A stretch of DNA of 64,000 nt from Gammaproteobacteria bacterium (GCA_030829955.1 JAURNY010000017.1:1-64000), one strand, 5' to 3'. Shown: positions 9,558 through 18,706, numbered from the stretch's first letter. Numbers and translations are program-made. The notes: a model not told the origin generated them from the letters alone.

Positions 9558-10460
9558 ATGGAAATAAGACATTTTTTGACACTGGATAGTTTGACTCGAG
9601 AAGAGCTTGAATCTGTGATTAATCGTGCCGCTTATTTAAAGCAGCATTTCAGAAAAAACTATGCTGAAGATACTTTAAAGAATCGTGTATTAGGAATGAT
9701 CTTTGAAAAATCTTCTACACGTACACGTGTATCATTTGAAGCGGGGATGGCGCAATTAGGCGGTCACGCAATATATCTTGCACCTAGTGGCAGTCAGATC
9801 GGTCGTGGCGAACCTATGGAGGATACAGCACGTGTTATTTCCAGAATGGTAGATTGCATCATGTTGCGTACCTTCGAGCATGAACGTATTGAAAAATTTG
9901 CTGAATATTCACAAGTGCCCGTGATTAATGGTTTATCCGATAGCTATCATCCATGTCAGTTATTAGCAGATATACTGACCTATACCGAAACCAGGGGCAG
10001 TATTACTGGCAAGAAGGTTATCTGGGTAGGTGATGGCAATAATATGTGTCATTCTTACATGAATGCTGCGCGATTATTTGATTTTGAGCTGGTTGTGACT
10101 TGTCCTGAGGGGTATGACCCTGATGAAAGCATTACGGCCCGAAATAAAAATTATGTAACTATGGAACGTGATCCAATGGTTGCGGTTAAAAATGCAGACG
10201 TCATTGTTACTGATGTCTGGGCAAGCATGGGACAGGAAGATGAACAAATACAACGGCTAGATACATTTCGCGCATATCAGGTAAATAATGAGCTAATGTT
10301 GCAAGCAAAAAACGACGCGATCTTCATGCATTGTTTACCTGCACATCGTGGAGAAGAAGTGACTACTGAAGTGTTGGAAGGGCCGCAAAGTGTGGTATGG
10401 GAGGAGGCAGGCAATAGATTGCATTCACAAAAAGCACTCATAGAATTCTTAATGCGATAG
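9558..10460 (+). CDS. argF: Ornithine carbamoyltransferase
   Basis: 300 aa. It makes citrulline from ornithine and carbamoyl phosphate. The carbamoyl-phosphate motif [10 protein letters not shown] lies at about residues 53-62, HPCQLLAD near 132, and the ornithine-side [11 protein letters not shown] near 258. Length and motifs are standard. It is translated just after argD, probably from the same transcript, and is followed within 5 bp by surE, so the arginine genes and the surE-pcm-nlpD genes may be co-transcribed. Confidence 0.96.
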   Translation: MEIRHFLTLDSLTREELESVINRAAYLKQHFRKNYAEDTLKNRVLGMIFEKSSTRTRVSFEAGMAQLGGHAIYLAPSGSQIGRGEPMEDTARVISRMVDCIMLRTFEHERIEKFAEYSQVPVINGLSDSYHPCQLLADILTYTETRGSITGKKVIWVGDGNNMCHSYMNAARLFDFELVVTCPEGYDPDESITARNKNYVTMERDPMVAVKNADVIVTDVWASMGQEDEQIQRLDTFRAYQVNNELMLQAKNDAIFMHCLPAHRGEEVTTEVLEGPQSVVWEEAGNRLHSQKALIEFLMR

Positions 10461-10465
10461 ATAGT

Positions 10466-11209
10466 ATGCATTTTTTACTCAGTAACGACGATGGTTATCA
10501 ATCTTTAGGGATTCATGCTCTGGCAGAGGCACTGTCCTATTTGGGTAAAGTAACAGTTGTTGCTCCGGACCGTGATCGAAGTGGCGCCAGTAATTCACTG
10601 ACGCTTGATGCACCTTTGTATGTGAAACAGGATAGTCATGGTTATTATTATGTGAACGGCACTCCAACTGATTGTGTTCATCTTGCGATTACAGGTTTAA
10701 TGGAAGAAGAGCCTGATATGGTTATCAGTGGAATTAATACTGGTGCCAATCTTGGCGATGATGTTTTGTATTCAGGCACGGTTGCGGCAGCGATGGAAGG
10801 ACGTTTTTTAGGTCGACCTGCGATTGCATTTTCACAAACTGGTGAAGACTGGGAAAATTATTCTGAATCTGTTGATATTGCAACTAGTATTATTAAACAT
10901 GTTATGGAGTATCCCTTGCAACAAGATACCTTGTTGAATGTTAATTTGCCTAAAACCTATCCAATTAAAGGTTATCAAGTAACACGTTTAGGCAATCGAC
11001 ATAAATCAAAGCCCGCACAAGCAGCATTTGATCCAAAAGGTAGAACGGTTTATTGGGTTGGACCTGTTGGAGCTGAACAGGATGCAGGGGAGGGTACTGA
11101 TTTCCACGCTATTCGTGAGGGATTTGTTTCAATTACCCCGCTGCAAGTTGATTTAACGCGTTTTCAATTAATCGATAGCTTGGCTAAATGGGCAGAGAAT
11201 ATCAATTAA
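10466..11209 (+). CDS. surE: 5'/3'-nucleotidase SurE
   Basis: 247 aa. It is a metal-dependent nucleoside monophosphate (and short polyphosphate) phosphatase. The N-terminal LLSNDDGYQSLGI contains the paired Asp metal ligands, APDRDRSGASNSLTL follows near residue 33, and NTGANLGDDVLYSGTVAAAMEG holds the Asn and SGT site near residues 92-113 (given here as separate motifs SGINTGANLG and LYSGTVAAAM). It is the first gene of the conserved surE-pcm-nlpD block. Confidence 0.96.
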   Translation: MHFLLSNDDGYQSLGIHALAEALSYLGKVTVVAPDRDRSGASNSLTLDAPLYVKQDSHGYYYVNGTPTDCVHLAITGLMEEEPDMVISGINTGANLGDDVLYSGTVAAAMEGRFLGRPAIAFSQTGEDWENYSESVDIATSIIKHVMEYPLQQDTLLNVNLPKTYPIKGYQVTRLGNRHKSKPAQAAFDPKGRTVYWVGPVGAEQDAGEGTDFHAIREGFVSITPLQVDLTRFQLIDSLAKWAENIN

Positions 11210-11210
11210 G

Positions 11211-11870
11211 ATGAATTCACATCATTATGGCATCGGGATGACTTCCCAGCGTACCCGTAATCGTCTTGCCGAAAAATTACAGGAGATGGGGATTGAGTCA
11301 GAGGCCGTTCTCGATAGTATTCGTAATACTCCACGGCACTTGTTTGTAGATGAAGCTTTGGCAAGTCGTGCCTATGAGAATACGGCTTTGCCAATCGGCT
11401 TTAGTCAGACCATTTCACAGCCGTATATTGTGGCAAAAATGATAGAAGCTTTGATTAAAGATCGTAAACTTGAAAAAGTGCTTGAAGTCGGTACTGGCTG
11501 TGGTTATCAAACGGTTATTTTGTCGCAATTTGTTCAGCAGGTTTATACGGTTGAGCGTATCAATGGTTTATTAATGAAAGCGCGCGAACGTTTTCACGAA
11601 CTCAATATACGAAATATTCGCGCGAAACATGCCGATGGCAATATCGGATGGCCACAATATGCACTATTTGATGGAATTATCGTTGCGGCAGCACCTATCG
11701 GCGTACCAGAAGCATTGAAAGAACAATTATCGATTGATGGTCGACTCATTATTCCTGTAGGCAAGACAGGCGAACAAAAATTATTGTTAATTACTCGAAC
11801 GATTGACGGATATGAAGAAGAGTATCTTGATGCAGTTAGTTTTGTACCCATGCTAGGCGGAACAAATTAA
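11211..11870 (+). CDS. pcm: Protein-L-isoaspartate O-methyltransferase
   Basis: 219 aa. It methylates isoaspartyl residues in aged proteins for repair. The SAM-binding motif I LEVGTGCGYQT lies near residues 85-95, preceded by the family signature ALPIGFSQTISQPYIVAKM. The start used is the ATG right after the surE stop. An internal ATG at 11238 (MTSQRTRNRL) would give the more common length and cannot be excluded. Confidence 0.95.
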   Translation: MNSHHYGIGMTSQRTRNRLAEKLQEMGIESEAVLDSIRNTPRHLFVDEALASRAYENTALPIGFSQTISQPYIVAKMIEALIKDRKLEKVLEVGTGCGYQTVILSQFVQQVYTVERINGLLMKARERFHELNIRNIRAKHADGNIGWPQYALFDGIIVAAAPIGVPEALKEQLSIDGRLIIPVGKTGEQKLLLITRTIDGYEEEYLDAVSFVPMLGGTN

Positions 11871-11884
11871 CGTAAAATTGTGGG

Positions 11885-12772
11885 ATGAACCAACATTTAG
11901 TATTATTTTTATCGATTATCTTCTTACTGCAGGCGTGTGGCCCGGTAGCTGCACCTGTTCAACAACGTAGTGTCGTTGTTGAACCTGAACCGCAAGCGAC
12001 GCAACGCGGTATAAGCACACAAACAACTACAAATATAACAGTTGAGTCTGCATCACGTCAGGTTAATTCCAAGGCCGATTATCATATTGTTATGAGAGGA
12101 GATACGCTTTATTCAATTTCCTGGCGATATAACAAAGATTATAAAAATGTAGCTAGCTGGAACCGTATTCCATCACCCTATAGGATTTATCCAGGACAAA
12201 TAATACGGTTACGAGCACCTAAAATATCTGCGTCACAAGTAACGAATATGCCAACAAAAAAGGGCGAACCATTACAAAAAGAAACAGTTAGTAAACTGCC
12301 AAGCAAACCTGATGTATTTACCTCATCCGATAAAACACTGACGAAACCCTCAAAGGTGATTGCAAATAGTCACCAGGAAAAAAAACCATTACCGAGTGGC
12401 CCTGTAAAATGGAATTGGCCAACACTTGGTAAAATTGTGAAAGCAAACACTCCTACATCAAAAAACGGTATTGATATTAGCGGTAAAATGGGGCAAACCA
12501 TAAAAGCTGCGGCTACAGGTGATGTTGTATATAGCGGGAGTGGACTTTTTGGCTATGGAAAGCTTATCATCATTAAACATAATGAAACTTATCTCAGTGC
12601 TTATGCATACAATAGTAAAGTACTGGTTAAGGAAGGAGATAGAGTGAGATCGGGACAACCAATCTCTTATATGGGGCAGGATCACTCTGGGCGGACAATT
12701 TTGCATTTTGAAATTCGCAAAAATGGCCAACCTATCAATCCAATACAATATCTTCCTAAACGTTCCGCATAA
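11885..12772 (+). CDS. nlpD: NlpD-like lipoprotein, LysM plus degenerate LytM (M23) domain
   Basis: 295 aa. The lipobox LQAC is at about residue 18, one LysM (YHIVMRGDTLYSISWRY) spans about residues 62-108, a variable linker follows, and a C-terminal M23 fold starts at about 185. The M23 catalytic residues are missing: the HxGxD site reads NGIDIS and the HxH site reads ILHFEIR. This is the degenerate pattern of E. coli NlpD, which activates the amidase AmiC in septal cell-wall splitting instead of cutting itself. In most gammaproteobacteria rpoS follows nlpD; here the next gene is an unrelated minus-strand ORF. Confidence 0.92.
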   Translation: MNQHLVLFLSIIFLLQACGPVAAPVQQRSVVVEPEPQATQRGISTQTTTNITVESASRQVNSKADYHIVMRGDTLYSISWRYNKDYKNVASWNRIPSPYRIYPGQIIRLRAPKISASQVTNMPTKKGEPLQKETVSKLPSKPDVFTSSDKTLTKPSKVIANSHQEKKPLPSGPVKWNWPTLGKIVKANTPTSKNGIDISGKMGQTIKAAATGDVVYSGSGLFGYGKLIIIKHNETYLSAYAYNSKVLVKEGDRVRSGQPISYMGQDHSGRTILHFEIRKNGQPINPIQYLPKRSA

Positions 12773-12796
12773 TTAATTAACAATACTTATTTAGGG

Positions 12797-13177
12797 TTAG
12801 GTATCCTTTAAAAACAGACAAGCAACAACATCTCTTCCTTCGTCAATTAATACGTTATAGCTTCGACATGCTGCACCGGTATCCATCACTTCAAAACCAA
12901 TGGCATGTTTATTAACATAGGCAGTAAAATTTTCAGTTGGTATGATCAGTTTACTACCTGTACCAAGTAAAATTATTTCCGGTTTCCACGTAATGATGCC
13001 ATCGAGATGCTGCATTGCAAACATATCGAATGTATCACAAAGATGATTTTTTAATAATCGCGTTCTGGAAATGACAATATTGGTATCATGAATTGTATTT
13101 TGAATTTTAAATCCGGTTCTGGAGTAAGACTGAATTTTATTTACATTTTGTTCGCTGCTGTTGAGTTCAAATTTCAT
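12797..13177 (-). CDS. Mth938-like (DUF498/NDUFAF3-family) protein
   Basis: 126 aa. Recognised from the single-domain Mth938 fold sequence: ILLGTGSKLIIP, GFEVMDTGAACRSYNVLIDEGRDVVACL (broken here as VMDTGAACRSYN and EGRDVVACL). Family members include the mitochondrial complex I assembly factor NDUFAF3, and the bacterial role is unknown. It is convergent with nlpD with only 24 bp between stops, and diverges from adk. Confidence 0.8.
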   Translation of the reverse strand: MKFELNSSEQNVNKIQSYSRTGFKIQNTIHDTNIVISRTRLLKNHLCDTFDMFAMQHLDGIITWKPEIILLGTGSKLIIPTENFTAYVNKHAIGFEVMDTGAACRSYNVLIDEGRDVVACLFLKDT

Positions 13178-13248
13178 AAGATAACCCTAGACTTAAAATA
13201 GTTTAAATAAATTTATTAGAGCATAACAATTAGAAAACAGAGGAGTAA

Positions 13249-13899
<651 letters not shown>

Positions 13900-13972
13900 T
13901 CTCTAGCCTTATTAAAGATTTTGACAAAATTAAGAATAATTAAAAAACTATAGAAAAAACATAAAACATAGC

Positions 13973-13978
13973 TATAAT
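13973..13978 (+). promoter_or_regulatory. Candidate -10 element for the Lys/Ala repeat gene
   Basis: A perfect TATAAT stands 70 bp before the start at 14049. No good -35 hexamer lies at 17 bp (a TTGACA at 13921 is too distant), so the promoter assignment is tentative. The Shine-Dalgarno AAGGGGAG is at 14032-14039. Confidence 0.4.
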
Positions 13979-14048
13979 TGTTATGGTGTTATAAAGAAGT
14001 TGTATTTTTTGATTAACCACTAATCAGTAATTAAGGGGAGTCTCTAAC

Positions 14049-14375
14049 ATGGCAAAGAAGAAGACTGCAAAGAAGAAGACAGCAGCTAAGAAAAAAACTG
14101 CGAAAAGAAAAGTAGCTAAGAAGAAAACAGCTAAGAAGAAAACAGCTAAGAAGAAAACAGCTAAGAAGAAAACAGCTAAGAAAAAGGCTAAAAAGAAAGT
14201 AGCTAAGAAGAAGGCTAAAAAGAAGACAGCCAAAAAGAAAGCTAAAAAGAAAGTAGCTAAGAAGAAGGCTAAAAAGAAAGTAGCTAAAAAGAAAGCTAAG
14301 AAAAAAGCTTCTAAGAAAAAGGCTAAAAAGAAGACAGCCAAAAAGAAAGCTAGAAGAAAGACGAAAAAAAGATAA
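14049..14375 (+). CDS. Histone H1-like Lys/Ala-repeat DNA-binding protein
   Basis: 108 aa, composed almost entirely of Lys, Ala, Thr and Val in KKTAKKK and KKAKKKVAKKK units, with an Arg-rich end. Such proteins resemble eukaryotic histone H1 tails and the AlgP/H1-like proteins of bacteria, which bind DNA (and possibly RNA) without sequence specificity. A real start with a strong Shine-Dalgarno and a dedicated terminator at 14531 support expression. Long open frames on the opposite strand here are a by-product of the repeat. About 155 bp between the stop and the terminator hold no further gene that I can see. Confidence 0.85.
   Translation: MAKKKTAKKKTAAKKKTAKRKVAKKKTAKKKTAKKKTAKKKTAKKKAKKKVAKKKAKKKTAKKKAKKKVAKKKAKKKVAKKKAKKKASKKKAKKKTAKKKARRKTKKR
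14115..14174 (+). repeat. Four perfect 15-bp tandem repeats in the H1-like gene
   Basis: The unit GCTAAGAAGAAAACA occurs four times head to tail, encoding A-K-K-K-T each time. Degenerate versions continue to about 14350. Exact identity at the DNA level suggests recent slippage expansion. Confidence 0.9.
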
Positions 14376-14530
14376 GCAACTAGGTTCTCCGGTTGAGCGT
14401 GATGAAGCGCGAAGTAAAAAGCTAGAGAAATCATAGAACTTAGAAAATACGCCATCGAGCGTTATGCGAGCACTTGCTTTAGGTCTAACTATTTTAGGCC
14501 ATGTGTAAGTCTCTCTCTTCATCTTACTGG

Positions 14531-14557
14531 AAGGCCCCCTTAAAGGGGCCTTTTTTT
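14531..14557 (+). terminator. Intrinsic terminator after the H1-like gene
   Basis: The stem AAGGCCCC / GGGGCCTT with a short loop is followed by seven T residues. Confidence 0.9.
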
Positions 14558-14667
14558 ATGATTTAATTCAATGTTTTAGCATTAATATATTTTTTTATAT
14601 GGAATTAACTTTAATATCTGTTTGCACTGCTGTAGTACAGTTATCTATTTCTAGTTAACCCTTTTAT

Positions 14668-16941
14668 ATGGCAAAAAAGAAAAAACCGTCAAGCAAGAAA
14701 AAGAAGTCCGCAACAAAAAGAAGATTATGGTGGTTTAATCGCTGGACTATTCAGCTAGGTCTCATATTAATTTGTTTATTTTTTTCCTACTGTTTGTGGC
14801 TGGATTTTAATATACGTAGTGAGTTTGAAGGGAAACGTTGGTCTGTCCCTGCAAGAGTATATAGTCAACCATTTGAAATATATCTGGGTCAACATCTTGA
14901 TCAATCATCATTAATTAAACAATTAAGGATGTTGAATTATAAACAGGTGAGGTTCTTATCTAGTTCAGGACAGTTCAGTGTCAGTGAACACAAAGTGAAT
15001 ATATATTTACGAGAATTTCTTTATGCTGATGGCACTGAGAGCGAAAAGAAGATTGGTGTCTCATTTAAACAACAAAGAATTAGTCATTTAATCAACCTAT
15101 CAAATAATGAACCAATACAGATAACACGATTAGAACCGGTTTTAATTGGCAAGGTATTCCCATTTCATGATGAGGATCGGGTATTAGTCGAGACTGATCA
15201 AATACCGCAAACATTAATAGATGCATTGATTGCAATTGAAGATCGACGCTTCTTTGAGCATCACGGTGTTGATCCTATGGGTATTTTGCGATCAACATAT
15301 ATGAATCTGATACGAGGCAAGATTACTCAGGGTGGAAGCACCTTAACACAACAATTAATCAAAAATATGTTTCTCAGCAGAGAGCGCACATTGCAACGAA
15401 AACTAAATGAAATGTTGATGGCTTTGATGCTCGATCATCACTATTCAAAAGAAAATATCCTTGCTGCTTATGTAAATGAGGTATTTCTGGGGCAAAATGG
15501 TGTAAAGGCAATACATGGTTTTGGTACAGCTGCAGAGTTTTACTATGGACGACCGTTACAGGAACTGAATATCGAACAGATTGCATTATTGGTAGGTATG
15601 GTTAAAGGTGCATCTTATTATAATCCGCGACGACATGTGGAAAGAGCGTTTGATCGACGTAATATTGTGCTGCAATCAATGCGTGATATGGGTTTTATTA
15701 ATGAAAATCAATTCCAAACAGCATTAAAACGATCATTACAGGTGACTGCCAAACCTGATTGGAGTAGTGCTAGATATCCGGCATTTATTGATTTGGTTCG
15801 TCGTCATTTACGCCGTGATTATCAGGAACAGGATCTGCGTAATGAAGGTCTGATTATTCATACGACATTACAGACTGATATGCAGGACTTAGTTGAGGCT
15901 AGCGTTAAACGAAGTATGTCTCGATTAGATAAAAGAGCCGGATTTAAAGAAAGTACACTTGAGACAGCTGTAGTGATTGTTAGCCATCATGACGGTGAAA
16001 TACTGGCATTATTGGGTGATAGGGATCCGAAACATAATGCATTTAATCGTGCCCTTGATGCCCGAAGACCTATCGGTTCATTAATTAAGCCAGCGGTTTA
16101 TCTCGCCGCTCTAGATAATTCTGAGACATATAATGTGCTGTCTTTACTAGATGATTCCCAGGTCAGCATCAAGCAACTAGATGGAAAGGTCTGGTCACCG
16201 CAAAATTATAGTAAACAATCTTACGGTAAGGTGCCATTACTAAGGGCATTTACCCGTTCCTATAATCAATCAACAGTCAGACTAGGTATGTCGCTGGGTT
16301 TGGATAAGGTTATTAATCAACTTAAAAATCTTGGCGTTGAAGAGCATATTCGCGCATTACCATCATTATTACTAGGCTCATTGGAATTATCACCTTATCA
16401 AACAGCACAAATGTACCAGACGATTGCCAGTGATGGATTGCAGGTGCCGTTAAAAACGGTTAGAGCAGTATTTGACCGAGAAGGTAATGCATTGAAGCGC
16501 TATGATTTGAAGGTGAAAGAATTTATCAAAACAGAAACAGTGTTTTTGATGAAGTACTTATTGAGTCAGGTAGTAGAACAGGGAACAGCAAAAAGTTTAA
16601 AAAGTGCATTACCGTCGTTAATGCCACTTGCCGGTAAAACGGGTACGACTAACGATTTACGTGATACTTGGTTTGCCGGATTCGGGGATCGTTTATTAGG
16701 TATTGTATGGGTTGGACGAGATGATAATAAAACGACAAAATTAACTGGTGCAACTGGTGCTATGCAGGTTTGGTCAGATATAATGAAAGAATTAAAGCCA
16801 ACGCCATTATTGTTACTGGAACCAGAGAATATTAAATGGCAACAATCACCTGATTTATCTAATCCACCGGAAAGTTGCCGTCAGAAAACACGTTATCCTT
16901 TTATTGATAAAAATATTCCTTTATCTATAAACTGTTTTTAA
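14668..16941 (+). CDS. mrcB: Penicillin-binding protein 1B (bifunctional murein polymerase)
   Basis: 757 aa. The protein opens with a Lys-rich cytoplasmic tail (MAKKKKPSSKKKK) and one transmembrane helix at about residues 30-48. A UB2H-like segment (about 60-145, SVPARVYSQPFEIY) is specific to the PBP1b type and binds LpoB in E. coli. The GT51 transglycosylase follows with EDRRFFEHHGVD and GGSTLTQQLIKN. The transpeptidase has SLIK with catalytic Ser471, an SYNQST motif and KTGTT from Lys657. It is followed 15 bp later by a TPR lipoprotein gene that is a candidate functional partner. Confidence 0.96.
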   Translation: MAKKKKPSSKKKKSATKRRLWWFNRWTIQLGLILICLFFSYCLWLDFNIRSEFEGKRWSVPARVYSQPFEIYLGQHLDQSSLIKQLRMLNYKQVRFLSSSGQFSVSEHKVNIYLREFLYADGTESEKKIGVSFKQQRISHLINLSNNEPIQITRLEPVLIGKVFPFHDEDRVLVETDQIPQTLIDALIAIEDRRFFEHHGVDPMGILRSTYMNLIRGKITQGGSTLTQQLIKNMFLSRERTLQRKLNEMLMALMLDHHYSKENILAAYVNEVFLGQNGVKAIHGFGTAAEFYYGRPLQELNIEQIALLVGMVKGASYYNPRRHVERAFDRRNIVLQSMRDMGFINENQFQTALKRSLQVTAKPDWSSARYPAFIDLVRRHLRRDYQEQDLRNEGLIIHTTLQTDMQDLVEASVKRSMSRLDKRAGFKESTLETAVVIVSHHDGEILALLGDRDPKHNAFNRALDARRPIGSLIKPAVYLAALDNSETYNVLSLLDDSQVSIKQLDGKVWSPQNYSKQSYGKVPLLRAFTRSYNQSTVRLGMSLGLDKVINQLKNLGVEEHIRALPSLLLGSLELSPYQTAQMYQTIASDGLQVPLKTVRAVFDREGNALKRYDLKVKEFIKTETVFLMKYLLSQVVEQGTAKSLKSALPSLMPLAGKTGTTNDLRDTWFAGFGDRLLGIVWVGRDDNKTTKLTGATGAMQVWSDIMKELKPTPLLLLEPENIKWQQSPDLSNPPESCRQKTRYPFIDKNIPLSINCF

Positions 16942-16956
16942 ACTAACTATCATCTT

Positions 16957-17415
16957 ATGAAAAATTTAATCTATCCGAGCTTGTTCATATTATTATTAAA
17001 CGCATGTGCTCAACCAGTCCAACGATCTGAAGCATTGATTTTTGTAGAAGAGCATAATATTCCCACTGCAGAGTCAAAATCCGTACGCCAAGTAGAATCA
17101 ACTGTGATTGCATCATTAATAAACGATGCTAATAAGCAGGCTATTTCTGGGAATACTGAACAGGCAGTGGCAATCATTGAAAGAGGCTTGAGGATTGAAC
17201 CAACTAATGCAGGTTTATGGAATCTGTTCGCAAGTATTCGTCTACAACAGCAGCAATGGCAACAGGCAATTGAGTTGGCCAGAAAGTCCAATGCATTAAC
17301 AAATGATAAAGACTTACTCTCATCTAACTGGGGCCTAATGGCTAAGGCTTATGAAAAAACGGGTGAGTATGAAAAAGCAAAAGAGGCCCTAAAGAAGCAA
17401 AAACTTACTAGCTAA
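16957..17415 (+). CDS. TPR-repeat lipoprotein
   Basis: 152 aa. A signal peptide ends in the lipobox LNAC at about residue 17, predicting an outer-membrane lipoprotein. Two TPR-like units (ANKQAISGNTEQAVAIIERG and the GLMAKAYEKTGEYEKAKEAL region) fill the C-terminal half. It sits directly after mrcB. By analogy with LpoA/LpoB-type activators it could assist PBP1b, but this is inference from position alone. Confidence 0.8.
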   Translation: MKNLIYPSLFILLLNACAQPVQRSEALIFVEEHNIPTAESKSVRQVESTVIASLINDANKQAISGNTEQAVAIIERGLRIEPTNAGLWNLFASIRLQQQQWQQAIELARKSNALTNDKDLLSSNWGLMAKAYEKTGEYEKAKEALKKQKLTS

Positions 17416-17557
17416 AATTTTCCGATAATTTGCCTTTTTGAATAGTGGCAAAGGCAAAAAATTCTGCAACTGCAATATAAAGTTTACTTGGTATTTCATC
17501 CTCCAATTTAATTTGGACGGGACATTCATAAGTTCGGGTTTTTCTCTGATTGAAAAT
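17408..17557 (-). pseudogene. Possible FlhB/YscU C-terminal-like remnant
   Basis: On the minus strand a 49-codon open stretch between stops contains LEDEIPSKLYIAVAEFFAFA, resembling the last ~20 residues of FlhB-type export switch proteins (consensus like DEIPEELYxAVAEVLAF). No start codon with ribosome site and no upstream NPTH-type region are visible, and the stop overlaps the TPR gene. It may be a decayed stand-alone FlhB-tail (FlhX-like) gene or a chance match. Confidence 0.3.
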
Positions 17558-17886
17558 TCATCATTTAAGATTCTACGAATTAAGCGTGATCTCGCCACGC
17601 GAAATGGCTTACGCTATCTGTATACAGGTAATATGCATGTTACTAAAAGGGATTCCTCATATTGTCATTATTATCAGTAGAAATTAATTGTGCGTGACTT
17701 ATATCAATTGAAATAATGGTATTTATAGGTAATTGCTTGATGTCCTAATTACGGTGAACGCTGTGCTGGATATTATGATGAAAGTCTTCTTAATTGTGGT
17801 GCAAAAAAAGCCTGCCAATAGGCAAAAATATTGAGGGTTAAATATAATATTGAGAGTTAAATAATTAATTATTAGATAACTCTGGC
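17558..17886. other. Intergenic stretch without recognised gene
   Basis: AT-rich sequence between the FlhB-like remnant and the tRNA promoter. I see only short ORFs without family resemblance and a weak 4-bp hairpin with a T-run on the minus strand near 17810-17830. Confidence 0.6.
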
Positions 17887-17915
17887 TTGAAAATCATAAG
17901 CTTGCCCTGTAGTAT
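17887..17915 (+). promoter_or_regulatory. Stable-RNA-type promoter for the initiator tRNA
   Basis: TTGAAA and TAGTAT are separated by 17 bp and followed directly by a GC-rich discriminator (GCGCC), the pattern of stringently controlled tRNA/rRNA promoters. It ends 56 bp before the tRNA. Confidence 0.55.
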
Positions 17916-17971
17916 GCGCCGAAATTGAGGGTCGCCATACGACCACATAGGCTGAAAAGCTTTAGAATAGT

Positions 17972-18048
17972 TGCGGGGTGGAGCAGTCTGGCAGCTCGTC
18001 GGGCTCATAACCCGAAGGTCGCAGGTTCAAATCCTGCCCCCGCTACCA
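17972..18048 (+). tRNA. Initiator tRNA-fMet (anticodon CAT)
   Basis: A 77-base cloverleaf. The anticodon stem-loop CGGGCTCATAACCCG has the three consecutive G-C pairs diagnostic of initiators. The D-arm AGCAGTCTGGCAGCTCGT and T-arm GGTTCAAATCC are canonical and the 3' CCA is encoded. The acceptor stem has T at position 1 opposite T at 72, keeping the unpaired 1:72 end needed for formylation, but as U-U instead of the C-A of E. coli. The position before rimP-nusA-infB is that of E. coli metY. Confidence 0.96.
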
Positions 18049-18087
18049 AAATATTTATATACTTAATAAATAGAAATGTTTCTCAGT

Positions 18088-18124
18088 AATAATTAGGCCC
18101 CACTTTAGGGGCTTAATTATTTTA
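18088..18124 (+). terminator. Terminator after initiator tRNA
   Basis: A 14-bp stem with one G-U pair (AATAATTAGGCCCC with GGGGCTTAATTATT) is followed by a T-run. Confidence 0.85.
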
Positions 18125-18213
18125 GCGTTACCGAAGCAGTGATTAATATACTGTCGTTGGATTGAAGTTTTGCAGCCACTGACTATAATTACTGCAAATT
18201 TTGTGTCATATAC

Positions 18214-18239
18214 AAAATGGGCTTCGGGCCCATTTTTTT
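18214..18239 (+). terminator. Leader hairpin with T-tract just before rimP (attenuator)
   Basis: The arms AAAATGGGC and GCCCATTTT around a TTCGG loop are followed by a T-rich run that ends only 11 bp before the rimP ATG. A terminator in this position implies leader read-through control of the nusA operon, which in E. coli is autoregulated by NusA. Confidence 0.7.
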
Positions 18240-18250
18240 ATTATTGGACT

Positions 18251-18706
18251 ATGCAAAAACAAAATCAGGTACTTGTTGATTCATTCGAGTCGGAAATTTC
18301 GGCACTAGGATTTGAGCTGGTTGGCGTGGAAATGCTGAGTAATGGCAATACTACAACCCTGCGAGTTTATATCGATAAAGATGCGGGTATTACTATTGAT
18401 GATTGTGTTTTGGTAAGCCAGCAATTAACAGGATTACTAGATGTTGAAGATCCTATTCAAGGGCATTATGACCTAGAAGTTTCTTCACCTGGTTTAGATA
18501 GACCAATATTTACATTGGCTCAATTTGAGTGCTTTGTTGGTCAAAATGTGAACTGCAGATTATATGCAAAACTGGATGGCAGAAGGCGTTTTAAAGGCAA
18601 GTTAGTAAAAGTAGAAAATGAACATATTTTCATGTCGATTGATAAGGGAGATTATGAAATTCCTTTCGATATGATTGAAAGGGCTAAATTGGTTCCAGAT
18701 TTTTGA
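18251..18706 (+). CDS. rimP: Ribosome maturation factor RimP
   Basis: 151 aa from the ATG at 18251 (MQKQNQVLVDSFESEI). An upstream in-frame ATG would place the leader hairpin inside the coding region and is rejected. The protein helps 30S subunit maturation. Family motifs are LGFELVGVEM, LRVYIDKDAGITIDDC and YDLEVSSPGLDRPI. First gene of the rimP-nusA-infB-rbfA-truB operon. Confidence 0.95.
   Translation: MQKQNQVLVDSFESEISALGFELVGVEMLSNGNTTTLRVYIDKDAGITIDDCVLVSQQLTGLLDVEDPIQGHYDLEVSSPGLDRPIFTLAQFECFVGQNVNCRLYAKLDGRRRFKGKLVKVENEHIFMSIDKGDYEIPFDMIERAKLVPDF

Noticed and set aside
13921-13926. TTGACA as the -35 of the H1-like gene promoter
   Set aside because: The nearest -10-like hexamers are 22 bp or more away, outside the usual spacing.
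14024-14522. Two long minus-strand ORFs opposite the Lys/Ala repeat gene
   Set aside because: They are the antisense of AAG/AAA/GCT repeats and give Phe/Leu-rich or Ser/Leu-rich low-complexity text with no start context.
14622-14632. TTGCACTGCTG upstream of mrcB, resembling the xoxF/mptG palindrome
   Set aside because: Only 9 of 11 bases match and the second arm is broken; the gene is unrelated to C1 metabolism.
17461-17476. TGCAA direct repeats after the TPR lipoprotein gene
   Set aside because: They are direct, not inverted, and lie in the FlhB-like reading frame without a downstream gene.
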